NCBI GenBank assembly: GCA_947000775.1
Contig: CAMQGK010000565.1
Span: 1,496,001-1,560,000 of the forward strand
Source: Pterois miles
Lineage: Eukaryota; Chordata; Actinopteri; Perciformes; Scorpaenidae
Direction of reading: 5' to 3'
Length of the DNA stretch: 64,000 nt
The notes beneath the pieces were generated by a model. It worked only from the letters and a program-made list of their open reading frames with translations. It was not told where the DNA came from and ran no database searches. Of this stretch, positions 48,001 to 59,778 are shown in pieces (position 1 is the stretch's first letter; each line of letters starts with the position of its first letter). The position numbers were made by a program, and so were the translations under genes.

Positions 48001-51000
48001 TGACTCAGGAGGGGAAGATGAAGCATGCAGAGCTGGACAGGAAAGCTCAGAGCTTGACGGTAGACCTGCAAAAGGCCCAGCAGGAGAAAGAGGCTCAAAG
48101 GAAGGAGCTTGCCTCATCGCAGGAGAGTCTAGGAAAGGCTAATAAGGCACTTAAAGAGAGTCGGAGTCAACTGGACACAGAGAGGAAGAACCATAAGTCA
48201 GCCATGGAGGAGAAGGTATAGTCAATAAGCTGCTGTTTAGATCACTCCAACATTATTTTTCCTTTCGACTTAGGGAAATTTGTCTTGCAACAGGGAGTAA
48301 CAAATAGCCACCTAATTGCATCACCAGAACATAAATCTGTCTTAATCCTCAGGAAAAGTCCAATGAGAAGGCCAGACAGGAGCTTCTTAAGAGTAACGAG
48401 GCCATCACCAAGGCAATGAAAGAATCGAAAGAGCAGTTGGAGCAGATGGGAGAGGTAAGCTTCAGATAAAAAGGAAAATCAAGCACCACTGATGTGAATG
48501 TTTTTTTGAACCTAAAGACCTGCTGTGTGTCTGCCAATTTCAGGCAGAGAAAAAGTTGAAAGTGCAGCTGACCACGTTGGAGCAGCAGCACTCAAACTCT
48601 CAGGGGACTCTGAAGGAAAAAGAGAAGGAGTTGGAGAAACTGCGGGCACAACTTAAGACGGCCCAGGGGTCCTTTGAAGAGGAGATGAAGAAACTGAAGG
48701 GCCAAGTGGCAGACTTACAAGTAGTTAATGTCAAGAAGGCAAGCAGCATTTTTAAACACAAATACAGACATTCATACTGTTGACAACTGTCATCGTACTT
48801 AACACAGCTACACTTCATATACTTTAAGAGGATTGATATTAACTGTATTTTAATTGTGTTAATTTGTGTGTTGCCTAAAACTTTTTGACCTTCTGACCTC
48901 CAGACAGAAGAGGAGGGTAAGCTGAGGGCCCAGGTGTCGGGGCTTGACCAGAAGTTGGCCTCTGAGAGCAGTCGTTCAATAGAGCTGCAGAAGGCCTTGG
49001 AGCAAAGCAAGGGAAGCCTCTCTAAGCTTCAGTCTGACTTCTACGGCAAGGAGTCTGAGGTCTCTGCCCTGCGTCAAGACCTAAAGGTGGGTTTAAGCAG
49101 GATGAGTAGAGAATGATAATGGTGAGAGAGGTGTTTATGATTCTGGACAAAATGATGAATAAAATGTCCTGAGCAGTTCCCACAGTCCCTGCTGCTTTCT
49201 CTGACTGTAGGTGTCAGAGGAGAAGCTGAACTTGGCTCAGGAAGAGCTGGCTGCTAACAGAAGCCATCAGACAGGTTTAGAGGCTCAGATCCAGGATCTG
49301 CAGACGGGCCGCAGCTCGTTGGAGCAGGAGCTGGCAAAACGGGACCAGAAGCTCCAACAGCAAGAACAAACCCTGAGAGAACAACAGAAGCAACAGGTCA
49401 GACAAACGGATTAACCCACACAGACCTGAACTATGATTTTATGTGACCAAGTTCATGTGTTGTAAATTGTGCTAACTCACCCAGGGTCAAGTAAAGGAGG
49501 AAGTGGAGAAGGAGAGGAGCAAAGTGGAGGAGCTGAACAAAACCAAGAGTTCCCTGGAAAAGAATAACACAAGACTGACTTCTGAGTTGAAAGCACTAAC
49601 GGAGAAGAGTGAGAAGGTCAGTGACTTTTCATAAAAAGTGACAACTAGTAATGTCTTTATTTTGATTGAAAGGGGAAACAAGAGGCTGAGTATTCCTCAG
49701 AAAAATAGTGCATAGTGCGTCAGAACCTGGGCTAATGACCACCAATTTATGTCCCTTACTGGCTGACATGACCTGCTTCCCATGCTTGTGTCTTATGTAA
49801 ACAGCTTAACTCTACTACTGCAGGTCATCAGGGCCACATTCTTTAAAATTATAACTGTGTGTGCTTGAATCGACAATTTGACATGAGCATTGGATTTTTC
49901 TGTTCTTCAAAGCCGTCTTAAGATTGATCCGAAGCTGTTGTCAGAGCAATAACTTCCTAAGCTCAAACCTGCTCAAGCCTTTTAAAGTTTAACCCCATGG
50001 ATGAAATGAGTCCCTGCCTCTTTTTTAGAGACATACAACCAAATATTGTGCATTGAGTTACATATTTGTTGCTTTCCAGGAGCTGGGTGAGTTGCGGGAA
50101 GCCAAACAACTGTTGATCCAGCAGAAACTGGAGCTGCAGGGTCAGGTAGCGACAGCAAAGACGACTCTGGAGCAGGAGCAGAAAGAGCACCAGGCCACCA
50201 GGGACAGCAGGAGCCAGAGAGAGGAGCAGCTACTCGCCCAAACAAAAGGCGTCCAGGATCAGTTGGTAGGCTCACTCATCCACCAAATGATTTTAAATTA
50301 GTGGATTAAATGTCATTCATCCCCCCTTCTGATCCCTTTCATGGTATGACCAATGTTTCTCCCCAAAGTTGGCAGAGAAGCGAGCCAGAGAAGAGCAGGT
50401 GAAGCGTGGGGAGGAGGCAGAAGCTAAGATGGGTGTGCAGGTGACGGCTCTGAATGAAAACGTGGCCACGCTGAAGAGAGAGTGGCAGGGCAGCCAACGG
50501 AGAGTCGGCGAACTGGAGAAGCAGACAGATGAGCTCAGAGGAGAGATCGCTGTGCTGGAGGCCACCGTCCAGAACAACCAGGACGAGAGACGGGCTCTTT
50601 TGGAAAGGTGAGTTGATGTCCTTAACAACATGTCGCCCTGCAATAAATGAACCTTTGTTTCATAAAAATGCTTAATTACATGTTCTCAATTGGTCTTGAA
50701 GCTCACTCAAGTATGTAGCATTAAAGTAGCCAGAGTGAGTAATGGCTTTAATCCCTCTTTTGTAACACTTGTGGCTGCATTCAGATGAGGTGACTTGAGT
50801 CAGCTGCTTAAAGGTTAAGTGAAAAGATAAGTTGGTAATCCATAGTCGGATTTTTGCTGCACAGAGGCGGCACATTCACATTATTGAAACCAACCACTGA
50901 ATCCTGTGCAGGCCTCAGAAGTCACCAGGAATTTCTACATGTACAATATGTAACACATTGCTTTAAAACAGGCTCTTTCCTTCAGTTCCAAGTTAGGCTG

Positions 51001-54000
51001 TGTGAAATTGATTTTGGTTAATACAAATGATTGAAATATTCTTTATTAGGACTGTCAGTGATTGTAGTCAATCCTGATTAATTGTACATTTTCATCTGTT
51101 CAAAATGTACCTTAAAGGGAGATTTGCCAAGTATTTAATACTCTTATCAACACAGGAGTGAGCAGACATGCTGCTTTATGCAAATGTATGTACATATGTA
51201 TTAGTGGAAATTACTTAACAACACAATACAATGACAAACATTGTCCAGAAACCCTCACAGGTACTGCATTTGGCATGAAAACATGCTAAAATCATAACAT
51301 AGTAAACTGCAACCCAACAGGCAACAACAGCTTTCAGTGTGCTGACTTGACTATGACTTGCTCCAAACTGCATGTGATTATCATAAAGTGGGCATGTCTG
51401 TAAAGGTGAGACTCGTGGATACCCAGAGAACCCATTTTCATTCACATATCTGGAGGTCAGAGGTCAAGGGACCCCTTTGAAAATGGCCATGCCAGTTTTT
51501 CCATGCCAATATTTAGCATAAGTTTGTAGTATTATTTAGCTTCCTTCACAACAAGCTAGTATATATATATATATGTATATCTATATCTATATATCTTTTT
51601 TTTTTAGATCTATGTATCTATGTATATATATCTATCCATCCATCATCCATCCATCGTCAACCGCTTATCCCGTTAGGGGTCGCGGGGGGGCTGGAGCCGA
51701 TCCCAGCTGGCATTGGGTGAAGGCGGGGTTCACCCTGGACAGGTCGCCAGTCCATCGCAGGATCTATCCATATATATCTATATCGATATACATATATATT
51801 GGTACCAGTGGATTCCTCAGGTTTTCTAGTTTCATATGTTGCCAGTATTGTCACTCGAGCTTTAAAACTGACCTCACTACAACCTAAAAATCACAAGTTG
51901 TGTTTATGCATTAGAGAGATTAGTAGCACTAAAACGAATGCGCATGAATGAGTTATTATCACATAGTCAACCTTAATATTTATTTATTTATATTTTAAAA
52001 TTATAAATAAATGCTTGAGATATGAGTAGGTAGTTTGCCTAACAATGTCATGGCAATAAATAGCAACATGCATTTTTCTCCTCTGGTACAGAGAGGACCG
52101 CTATAAAGATTCATATAAAATGTGATGGTGAGTGTGAGCCTGCATTTGCTACCAAACGGAAAGCAGTAGGGATGAAGTTGTATGCATGTAAATCTCAACA
52201 CCATGTTCTAATACAGACAGAAAATGAGCTTTGCACAATTCCTTTTGGCCTATAAGCTTTTTCAATAGATGATCAATATGCACATAAAACATCAGCTTTT
52301 CATCAAACCATATGCCACCTTGGTATTTGTAGGAAGGGACTCTTCCTATATAAGTACCATCTAATGTCAAGATAGTTTAGATCAGCTTCTATGAGATAAG
52401 ACTGACTGAATATAACTTTTGATGAGCTTGTTTTTTGGGCTGCACAATTAATCGAATATTAATCATGATTTTAGCTTCCCACATTTAAATGAACATGCGG
52501 TACTGACGTTTAAAACGCGTGGACCGCTCATAGAAAACCCAGTTAAATATCTAAATCAAGCACTTCCTAAACTAAAATGCAGCCACCGAACAGCTTCACT
52601 TTGGGGAGGTGTTATGCCGCTGCGTTCACACCCTACTGCAGCAGCCTGTGAAAAACTTTCCTGAATGCTGCAGCTGCAGTCTAGAGAAGAGATATAATAT
52701 ACTGTAGAGCAGATGGGCAAAATAAAAATGAACTGAATTCAGGTGAAGAACCTTATTTTAAGTCTAATTTTGATGCAGTGATTTGTAAATAAGCCGGAAT
52801 GTAGCACAGTGTGAAAGTGACAACAGTGCTCTGTTGATTTAATGTGAAAGTGCAATAAAAATATTTTATCACGACATTAATAACATGAATAATCGTGATC
52901 TCATAATGGTGCCGCCTTACTTGTCATGACAATCCGTCACCCTGAGCTGCTGAACAGGTCAGGACTCTGACTGGGCCGCTCCAGAAGGCCTATTTTCTTC
53001 TGTTGAAGCCGTTCTGTTGTTGATTTACTTCTATGCTTTGGGTCGTTGTCCTGTTGCATCACCCATCCTCTGTTGAGCTTCAGTTGGTGGACAGATGGTC
53101 TTATGTTTTCCTGCAAAGTGTCTTGATAAGATTGGGAATTCATTTTTCCGTCAATGACAGCAATCCGTCCAGGCCCCGAGGCAGCAAAGCAGCCCCAAAC
53201 CATGACGCCCCTCCACCATATTTCACAGTTGGGATGAGGTTTTCCTGTTGGTGTGCTGCGCCATTGTTTCTCCACACATAACGTTGTGTGTTCCTTTCAA
53301 ACAACTCAATTTTGGTTTCATCTGTCCACAGAATATTTTACCAGTAGTGCTGTGGATCATCCAGGTGCTCTTTCACAAACTTCAAACATGCAGCCATATT
53401 TTTTTTTTGGACAGCAGTGGCTTCCTCCTTGGTGTCCTCCCATGAACTACATTGTTGTTTAATGTTTTACTTGTATATTTGTCGACAAAAATGTTAGCAT
53501 GTGCCAGAGATTTCTGTGAGTGTTTAGCTGACCCTCTAGGATTCGTCTTCACCTCACTGAGCATTCAGCGTTCTGCGCTGTGCTCTTGCGGTCATCTTTA
53601 CAGGACGACCACGCCGAGGGAGAGTAGCAACAGTGCTGAACTGTCTCCATTTGTAGACAGTCTGTCTTACCGTGGACACATGAATATCAAGGCTTTTAGA
53701 GAGGCTTTTGTAACCCTTTCCAGCTTCATATAAGTCAACACTTCTTGATCGTAGGTCTTCTGAGAGCTCTTTTGTACGAGGCATGTTTTCACATCAGGCA
53801 ATGCTTCTTGAGAACGGCTAACTCAAAACTGGTGTGTTTTTATATGGCAGGGCAGCTTTAACCAACACCTCCAATCGCATCACATGAAAACATAATTTTT
53901 TGTGAAGTATTAGTTTAATTAGACTATGTTTGTCTATTGTTGTGACCAAATGTTGATAAAATGTTGAGATCAAAACACATTTTATGACCAATTTATGCAG

Positions 54001-54784
54001 AAACTCAAGTCATCCCAAAGGGTTCACATACTTTTTGTTGTAACTGTATGTAATTAGTCAAAATTGATTTGAAGTACAACAATAGAGTGAATAGACTGTG
54101 GATTGACAGTATCAATTAACAAGCCTATTATGCAGGCAGCCAAATGGTGATGGTGGGAAGTTCTCCAAAGCCACCAATTATCATCTGCGCTCTGTGGTTT
54201 TGTTCCAGGTGTGTAAAGGGTGAAGGTGAGATTGAGAAACTGCAGGCCAAGGTGGTGGAGCTGAGGAGGAAGCTGGACGACACGACGGCAGCCATGCAGG
54301 AGCTCGGCAGAGAGAACCAGTCGCTCCAGGTCGGTCACAAAACACCGGACGTCTTGCTGGAATTTTACACCGGAGTAGAACAGTTTGTCTTAGGATGCTT
54401 TATTGCATTTATGGCACAAATAAAGTTCCATACTCTGGTTGCAACTTCTGTGCTGTTGGTGCTTTTAGATCAAGCAGTCCCAGAGTCTGACCAGGAAGTG
54501 GGCCGAGGATCACGAAGTGCAGAACTGCATGGCCTGTGGGAAAGGCTTCAGTGTCACTGTCAGGAAGGTAAGAATTAAATTATTTTAGCGATCGATGCAT
54601 ACACACACTCAAGTGTCTTCCTCGTAACGTATTGCTTTCTTTCTCCTCCGTGAATATCCAGCACCATTGCAGACATTGCGGCAACATTTTCTGCGCAGAG
54701 TGCTCAATGAGGAACGCCCTCACGCCGTCCTCTAAAAAGCCAGTACGGGTCTGTGAGACCTGTTTTGAGGAGCTCCAAGGCTGA
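35729..54784 (+). CDS. eea1: Early endosome antigen 1, complete 29-exon gene
   Basis: EEA1 is a homodimeric tether on early endosomes. It binds Rab5-GTP at both ends and PI3P through its C-terminal FYVE finger, and so promotes endosome docking and fusion. Twenty-nine exons join in frame to 4188 nt, about 1395 residues (human 1411). The order is a short N-terminus starting MLRRILQ, a C2H2 finger (FICPQCMKS then FKHYELFH), about 1200 residues of heptad-rich coiled coil (QIGDKDQKIQNLEALLQKSK is one highly conserved stretch), and a FYVE finger with WAEDHEVQNC and RKHHCRHCG. Exon coordinates are given in the three following entries. All introns fit GT-AG except the one after 48738, which is probably GC-AG. 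A candidate extra 15-nt microexon lies at 41680-41694. Introns range from 75 bp (39519-39593) to 3.6 kb (50608-54208). The 3' UTR may reach AATAAA signals at 57441-57446 or 57757-57762. Confidence 0.96.
35753..38741 (+). other. eea1 intron 1
   Basis: This 3.0-kb intron is rich in gctagctaac-type motifs at 36000-36260. It has a decayed transposon-like block at 37830-38250. No additional exon was recognised. Confidence 0.7.
37830..38250 (+). pseudogene. Decayed DNA-transposon-like fragment
   Basis: The stretch cttaaagcacggtgctgtca then gcatcatgctttcaggatgg can be read as LKHGAVSIMLSGW, resembling the core of Tc1-type transposases. It also has ggccatcatactaaatg and ggatttgaaaactattgctc landmarks of common fish repeats. 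No intact frame remains. Confidence 0.4.
41680..41694 (+). other. Candidate 15-nt eea1 microexon (IRKLE)
   Basis: A pyrimidine-rich tract and acceptor (tctttcttcaag) precede attcgtaaactggag, which is followed by gtaaaa. The insert is in frame between exons 9 and 10 and would add IRKLE after TTSE. It has no counterpart in human EEA1 as I recall it, so it may be chance or a fish-specific alternative exon. It is not counted in the 29 exons. Confidence 0.4.
42084..44499 (+). other. eea1 intron 10
   Basis: This 2.4-kb intron holds the TTAA-flanked element at 42891-43488. The remainder has short unsupported frames only. Confidence 0.7.
42891..43488. mobile_element. TTAA-flanked MITE with about 100-bp inverted repeats
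   Basis: TTAA is present at 42891-42894 and 43485-43488. The ends agggatattttgggtgtttt and the reverse complement aaggatagtttggatgtttt continue in register through ggggttgta and aggtacttatccat to ttggagaaacag. There is no transposase. TTAA duplication suggests piggyBac-type mobilisation (inference). Confidence 0.82.
44500..50607 (+). CDS. eea1: eea1 exons 11-26: central coiled coil
   Basis: Exons are 44500-44838, 45151-45300, 45557-45676, 46225-46428, 46657-46857, 47007-47120, 47279-47434, 47538-47677, 47885-48215, 48353-48454, 48544-48738, 48904-49086, 49211-49396, 49485-49616, 50080-50265 and 50369-50607. Most have a length divisible by three and phase-0 junctions. The exception here is exon 18 into 19 (140 + 331 nt). 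The product is continuous heptad-repeat coiled coil rich in Glu, Lys, Gln and Leu, the rod that holds two membranes apart. Well-conserved stretches include EEQLKESASKNTDLQHQLEK, GEGETAVLNQLKEKNH and AVLEATVQNNQDERRALLER. Exon 21 ends at a GC donor (48739-48740) if the VVNVKK residues are kept. Many antisense reading frames overlap these exons and are shadows. Confidence 0.94.
51045..51970 (+). mobile_element. Interspersed element with nested insertion
   Basis: It begins near taggactgtcagtgattg. Landmarks are ttcaaaatgtaccttaaagg, agtatttaatactcttatca and aaactgcatgtgattatcat, then after an insertion ggattcctcaggttttctag and actacaacctaaaaatcac. An inverted relative lies at 18395-18715. The class is unknown, and no protein-coding capacity is left. 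Confidence 0.7.
51555..51800 (-). repeat. Nested RTE-like fragment inside TATATC microsatellite
   Basis: AT/ATCT simple repeats surround ccatccatcatccatccatc and ctggagccgatcccagctgg to cagtccatcgcaggat, a truncated relative of the 29362-29721 insert. Confidence 0.65.
52436..52912. repeat. Interspersed repeat starting gggctgcacaattaatcg
   Basis: It opens gggctgcacaattaatcgaa and closes with aataatcgtgatctcataat. This sort of start is common in teleost repeats. The exact borders and class are uncertain. Confidence 0.5.
52950..54048 (-). pseudogene. Tc1/mariner transposon remnant with broken transposase
   Basis: On the minus strand the transposase is spread over several frames. These are the HTH part at 53784-53554 (starting MPRTKELSEDLRS), the linker at about 53564-53382 (HGRTPRRKPLLSKK), and the catalytic part from about 53280 to 52950 (WWRGVMVWGCFAASGPGR, then QQDNDPKH with the second catalytic Asp). 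The sequence stops at QSPDL, so the third acidic residue and the C-terminus are lost, together with the 3' terminal repeat. The 5' terminal repeat is present (tactttttgttgtaactgta, ending in TA at 54047-54048). Non-functional. Confidence 0.88.
54209..54784 (+). CDS. eea1: eea1 exons 27-29: C-terminal Rab5 site and FYVE finger
   Basis: Exons are 54209-54329, 54469-54567 and 54662-54784. They encode CVKGEGEIEKLQAKVVELRR, then IKQSQSLTRKWAEDHEVQNC, then the zinc-binding FYVE domain. The canonical elements are present: a WxxD motif (WAED), the basic RKHHCRHCG patch that contacts the PI3P head group, and four CxxC-type cysteine pairs (CMAC, CRHC, CAEC, CETC). The protein ends FEELQG followed by TGA at 54782-54784. 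Exon 26 ends in phase 2, so the Arg codon is completed by the first base of exon 27 across a 3.6-kb transposon-filled intron. Confidence 0.96.
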
Positions 54785-55668
54785 TTTCCCTCTCATCTCT
54801 TTACCCCCACCTCCACCCCTTACCCCCTTTCCCTCCACTTCCTCCTTCAGGGGGCAGAAGAAGGCGTGTCTTTGTCATATTTTAATGTGCACTACTAAGG
54901 ACAGACCCAGTGCAAGGACTCTCGCCTGCATGTGACTGGTGGCTCTGGTTGTGGAGGGAAATAACTGAATGGTTTTAATGAGGAGAGTCCAGAGCCACGT
55001 GATGGGATTGGGAGGAGGGTTGGTGGGATTGGTTGGGATTGTCTGTATCTGTTTTTGTGCCTTTGCTACTCCTGTGGACTGCCAGAGAGCGGAGACAGTG
55101 AGAACTAAACACCATCCATCTCTTTAAGTTCATGTTCACATCTCCATAGTTGTTTAGAATCATTAGCAAGTGCAAGGTGGTCGCTGTGTATGTTGTACGA
55201 TGTCTGTCAGGAGAGGGGAGGTCAGTGTGACACTGCAAGAGTGACTGGGGGAAGAAAATATTGTAATGTGGTGTTGAGAATCACTGCTGCCCTACAGAGG
55301 TAAATGCAGGTAACTAATTAATCCAGAAAAGCCAGATCTGTAAATACCGAATGGGACATATTTTCTGCCTGAGAAATTTAAATCCTGATATTTATAGAAA
55401 GAAATGTATAATCAAGTAATCAGTAAGTACAAACATCTTTTCCATGTTTTTTTTCAGTTAAACTGTATGTATGCAGATTTGACGTATTGGAATTGTTTGG
55501 ATTTTTTGAGAAACATACTTCAAATTGGCTTTCAGGAATCGTTATTTGCTCTCAAACAGACCTACATGCTGTCAACAGCTCATTTGGCCGCAAAACAAGT
55601 CGACCATAGCTTGTTAGTTTATCAGCTGAACTCTTCATTTAATGTTTTGTGGACAGGATTTGTAAAAA

Positions 55669-55822
<154 letters not shown>

Positions 55823-56535
55823 GCGTTATGTGTTTTGTTAGCGTAACAGCAAAAGCAAATTACAACGTCATTTTTTTGTATTTGTATTTTGTATCATAAA
55901 TGTTCAAAAGCTGCTCTTAAGGAAACAGCTCGTCAGTCCATTTATGCACCAGCGATTCTTCTGTATGTACAGGACTCGAGACGAACCGTGACATCGAATC
56001 AGTTACTGCATGTTCCCTTTGTGTGGCAGCGTGTCTGTGTTTGTTGGAATCGATATATTCAACCTATTTCACGACCAAAGAATGTCTGCAGCAGGAAAAC
56101 AGCCGAGATGAAAACCCAGAGCTTGTTTCACATTTCAGTATTTTTCTAAGCGTCTCTTCGGAAGCTTTTTGAGTTTTAAATCACAGGGTCCTACATTTTT
56201 ATCTTGAACACAGCATGTATGACGATCTGAGAGGCTTTTCACGTACGGTCGAGTTGTCTTTGCTATGCCATGTTTCTCTTTGCGTGTTCATTTCTGTAAA
56301 TTGTGGTGCTTTTTGCAGACTGTTAATGCAGTCGTTGAAGGTGCCTGCATTTTTATTTTTACATTTTATTTTCCTGCTGCTTGTCTCCAGTCAGCAGCAC
56401 TGAATACCGCTGTGTGTATTTGTGCGTGTGTGTGTGTGTGTATTTGTGCGTGTGTGTGCGCATGCTCTGCTTTGAAGCAATTACTTTGGCTGTGTGAGAT
56501 GTTGCTCTAACAGTGTGTTTTAGCATTAAGGCCTG

Positions 56536-56620
<85 letters not shown>
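56536..56620. repeat. (GT)n microsatellite
   Basis: A pure GT run of about 85 bases ends in gcgcgcgc, a potential Z-DNA tract. The Cys-Val and His-Thr reading frames over it are artefacts. Confidence 0.97.
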
Positions 56621-56626
<6 letters not shown>

Positions 56627-56956
56627 CTGAGATGCGCTGTATGAACGTTGGCTGCTCAGAACCTCGGCATCTCTCCACCGCATTCGGATGTCGGCGCTGC
56701 TTTCAGGTGCAGCGGTTGCTGTCGGTTCTCTGTCCAACCTGTGTGCAGCTGAGGACACTGTAAAAGATAATTCCTGCGTTGTGTAATTTATAAGTGTTGA
56801 CAGATATCGGTAAGATCTTTTGTGCAATTGTCTAAAGACTGGAGCAGGCGAAAACACTGTACGCCAGGCGACAATGCAGGCGGTTCTGGCATTTTGCAAC
56901 AAACAGCTTTGTTTCAGACTTTGGCTCACCAAATTAGCCCTTTATGCTTGAACGCT

Positions 56957-56990
<34 letters not shown>

Positions 56991-57837
56991 AATGCCCGTC
57001 TCAATTGCAAGCTCTCAAGAACACCTGTCTCTTTTTGTGTTGCATTGGTTTTGTTATGTCTACCTCAGATTGGCACAGGAAAAGCACTATTTCTAAACGT
57101 TGGATCACAAATATTGTGTCATTGCCTGCTTTTGATGAAGTATTTGTGATTTATCATCTATCAAGCTGTACAGTCCCTAGAGAGATGATTTGCACCTTAT
57201 TGTAACGTGGGCTCAACCGTATGAGAACCCAGCCACAAGACGTAGGATCACCGACTTTAAACAGGCTTCAGCTTTTCTAGCCCCGATGTACTTAACCGCT
57301 CATTAATACTAAGGCTGTCATAATTATCTTTGTAAATGTTTGTAATGAAAGAGAAAAAGGAGATATATAACACTTGTGGATGTAGAAACAGTGACAGTGT
57401 GTGGACTCATCAGTGTCTTACTTTTTTTTTTTTTTCTTTTAATAAAAAAGGCGCCACCGATCTGTACACACTGAGTTGTGGCTCGCTTCACCTTGCCGTC
57501 AGTTATCATGCATGATGACTTAACTGGCCTGTGACTCATGTTTTTTTTCCCTCCATGTTTAGAGTCATCATATTTGATGGTTGTGAAGGTGTGCCTTAGG
57601 CCAACGTCTTGTACGTCACCGCTCGCTGTCAGCGGTGACGCACCATGTATTACCAGTCAAGGTGACCTCAGTTCACCTGAAGGGACGAGAGAAATGATGT
57701 AATTTATGTTCACATGCACCAGTTGATTTTTCTAACCCATCGTCATGAAAAACATAAATAAAACCTACAGTATGTTTCTATTTTCTAGTGTGTGTTTTTA
57801 TTTGTAGACACAAATAATTACACAGAAATTTAGAAAG

Positions 57838-58135
57838 AAAGAAAGAAAGATATTTCTTTATTAGTCCCAGAGGGGGGAAATTTTTTTTTACATTTTGTTT
57901 TTAAAAAAAAAAAAAAAAAAAATATATTAAAGGGGGGATGGGAGGGGGGGGGGGGTGCCTCCGGAGAGGGGCGGGGGGGGGGGGGGGGGTGGGTTGCTGG
58001 GGGGGGGGGGGGGGGGGGGGGGAAAAGGGGAAAAGGCCCCCCCAACAAAAAAAGATGGTGTTGGGGGAGGGGGGGATGGGAACCGGGGCCCATCCTAACC
58101 CAAGTCCTTACGGACTGAGCTACTGCCCCCCCAGC
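57838..58135 (-). mobile_element. tRNA-derived SINE with degraded poly-C/G body
   Basis: On the minus strand the head begins ggggggcagtagctcagtcc (box A near 58122-58111) and a degenerate box B lies near 58084-58072. The tail ends with ctgggactaataaagaaata and TTTC repeats, matching window start 1-140. The body between 57930 and 58080 is almost only G runs on the plus strand, so the central sequence is unreliable or decayed. Confidence 0.75.
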
Positions 58136-59619
58136 GGTGAAGCAATGCATTATCTTGCTAAAAAAGCAAGTGGAACCTATAAAGTGGAAGCAAAAGGGAA
58201 TAGCTGTGCTTTCTGGATAGAATTTATCAGCACACACCCATGTTACTTTCAGTCATGGGGACTGGTGTACTTGTGAGTGGAGAGAAACGTCGCCAGCGTT
58301 GGACGTTTTTTAGGTCTTAAATTGCATTCATAGTCGCCTTAAATGGATGTCAAATGGGTCTTATATTGCATTCATTAATGGTCTTAAAAAGGTCTTTAAA
58401 AGTCTTAAAGTTGAAAGTTGAAACCTGCTGATACCCTGTGATATCTGTCTGGAGTAAATTTTGTTTTACTTCAGTTCATTCTTGAACTTGGAAAAACAGT
58501 TGGCAAAACAGTCTCACCTCCAAGTCCATTTAGTAGCTCATACGGTATCTCTTGAGCTTGGTCAGCAGTCACTTTCAGGGGAGACACCCCATAACCGTCC
58601 ACGGCAGCTGGGTTCTCGCGATGTCACCAGATTATGGGAGAGTCGTGGGATCAAATGTCACTAAAAGGGGTCAGGTTTGACACCCACAGTGTCACCCACA
58701 GAGAGAAATACTAAATTAATGTATAAAATAAATAAAAATAAAACTTATAATGCCATGAAATTTCCCCAGCTGATTACTTACATTAGGACAATTTTTTGTA
58801 ATACAAGTCTTTGAAAATATATTTTTAAATATGCAAATGGGGGATAGTCTTATTGAATATGTGCTCATTTGCATACATTTCCAGGAGAGAAATCTGGATG
58901 TTGGATAAGGCCAGGTTCAAAATTCTTGTTTCATTTTGTTGACTTATTAGAGTCAAAGGTTTTTAGAGGGAATTTTGAATATCTTTGTATCACTCCATAA
59001 ACAAGAAAATACTGTCAACAGCCATAAAAAAAACTATTTTCATCATGTTTTTAGGAATAACGTGTAAATCAGACTATGAATGATATTTGAACAAACTTCT
59101 GTGAAAACCTTCAGAATATAGATAGAAATAAAACTGGGAAGTTTGCTGTATGTAGTAAGTACTGCTGATGAAACCTCCCAGTTTGTTTATTTTTTGTTTT
59201 ACAACTTTTCTGAAATATTATGTTTAAATGTGCAAATGAGGCATTATCTAGTGCTAACTTTTGGTTGATTTAGGAGAAATCTACAGATGCATATAGTAAA
59301 GTGCAGTAAATAAACATCTGAATGTATATCTTGAATAGTTTTTCCTATAGTTTGAAAGATGTCTCAGTCTCAAAATTGGCCATTGTATGAAAAACGATAT
59401 GTGAGCCAGGGTGTCTCCTATTAAAGTGCTTCTGGTACATGTCTTAAAAATAGACACTTCTGAGCAATCTCCATCTGCTGATGAAGAGCATGTGATAAAA
59501 AGCTAAAAAAAAAAAAAAGCTAGTAAATGGAACTTGAGGTGAAACTGTTTTGTGAAAAGTGAATTTGAGATCAGAAATTAAAGGAAAAACACAAGAATAA
59601 CTTACTACATAATCAGATA
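58136..59619. other. eea1-plekhg7 interval
   Basis: No gene seen. A repeat-like block at about 58300-58430 has several gtcttaaa and attgcattcat phrases. The rest is AT-rich. The two genes converge here. Confidence 0.5.
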
Positions 59620-59625
59620 TTTATT
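59620..59625 (-). terminator. Candidate plekhg7 poly(A) signal
   Basis: The reverse complement AATAAA lies 154 bases past the plekhg7 stop, a plausible short 3' UTR. Confidence 0.6.
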
Positions 59626-59778
59626 GTACACTACTGCAGCAGCTGCCTCAAAAGGCAAACATTACATTTATAAAATGATCCTAGTGCTAGTACAGTCATT
59701 TACAAGACGTCGGCAGACGGTGAAGTGCACGTTGACAGCAGAGACATTTTCAGGTGGCTTCTAGTGCTGTTTGATGGC

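Larger units (their letters stand above)
50608..54208 (+). other. eea1 intron 26, transposon-filled
   Basis: This is the largest eea1 intron. It is made up of a repeat at 51045-51970 with nested insertions, a repeat at 52436-52912 and a Tc1 remnant at 52950-54048. Only about 430 bases at the left and 160 at the right look unique. Confidence 0.75.

Noticed and set aside
58060..58135. Second tRNA-like sequence, minus strand
   Set aside because: Same reasoning: a SINE head with a degenerate box B and the matching SINE tail at the far end.
57938..58276. 112-codon Gly-rich frame and the antisense Pro-rich frame
   Set aside because: Translation of poly-G within a SINE; no biological meaning.
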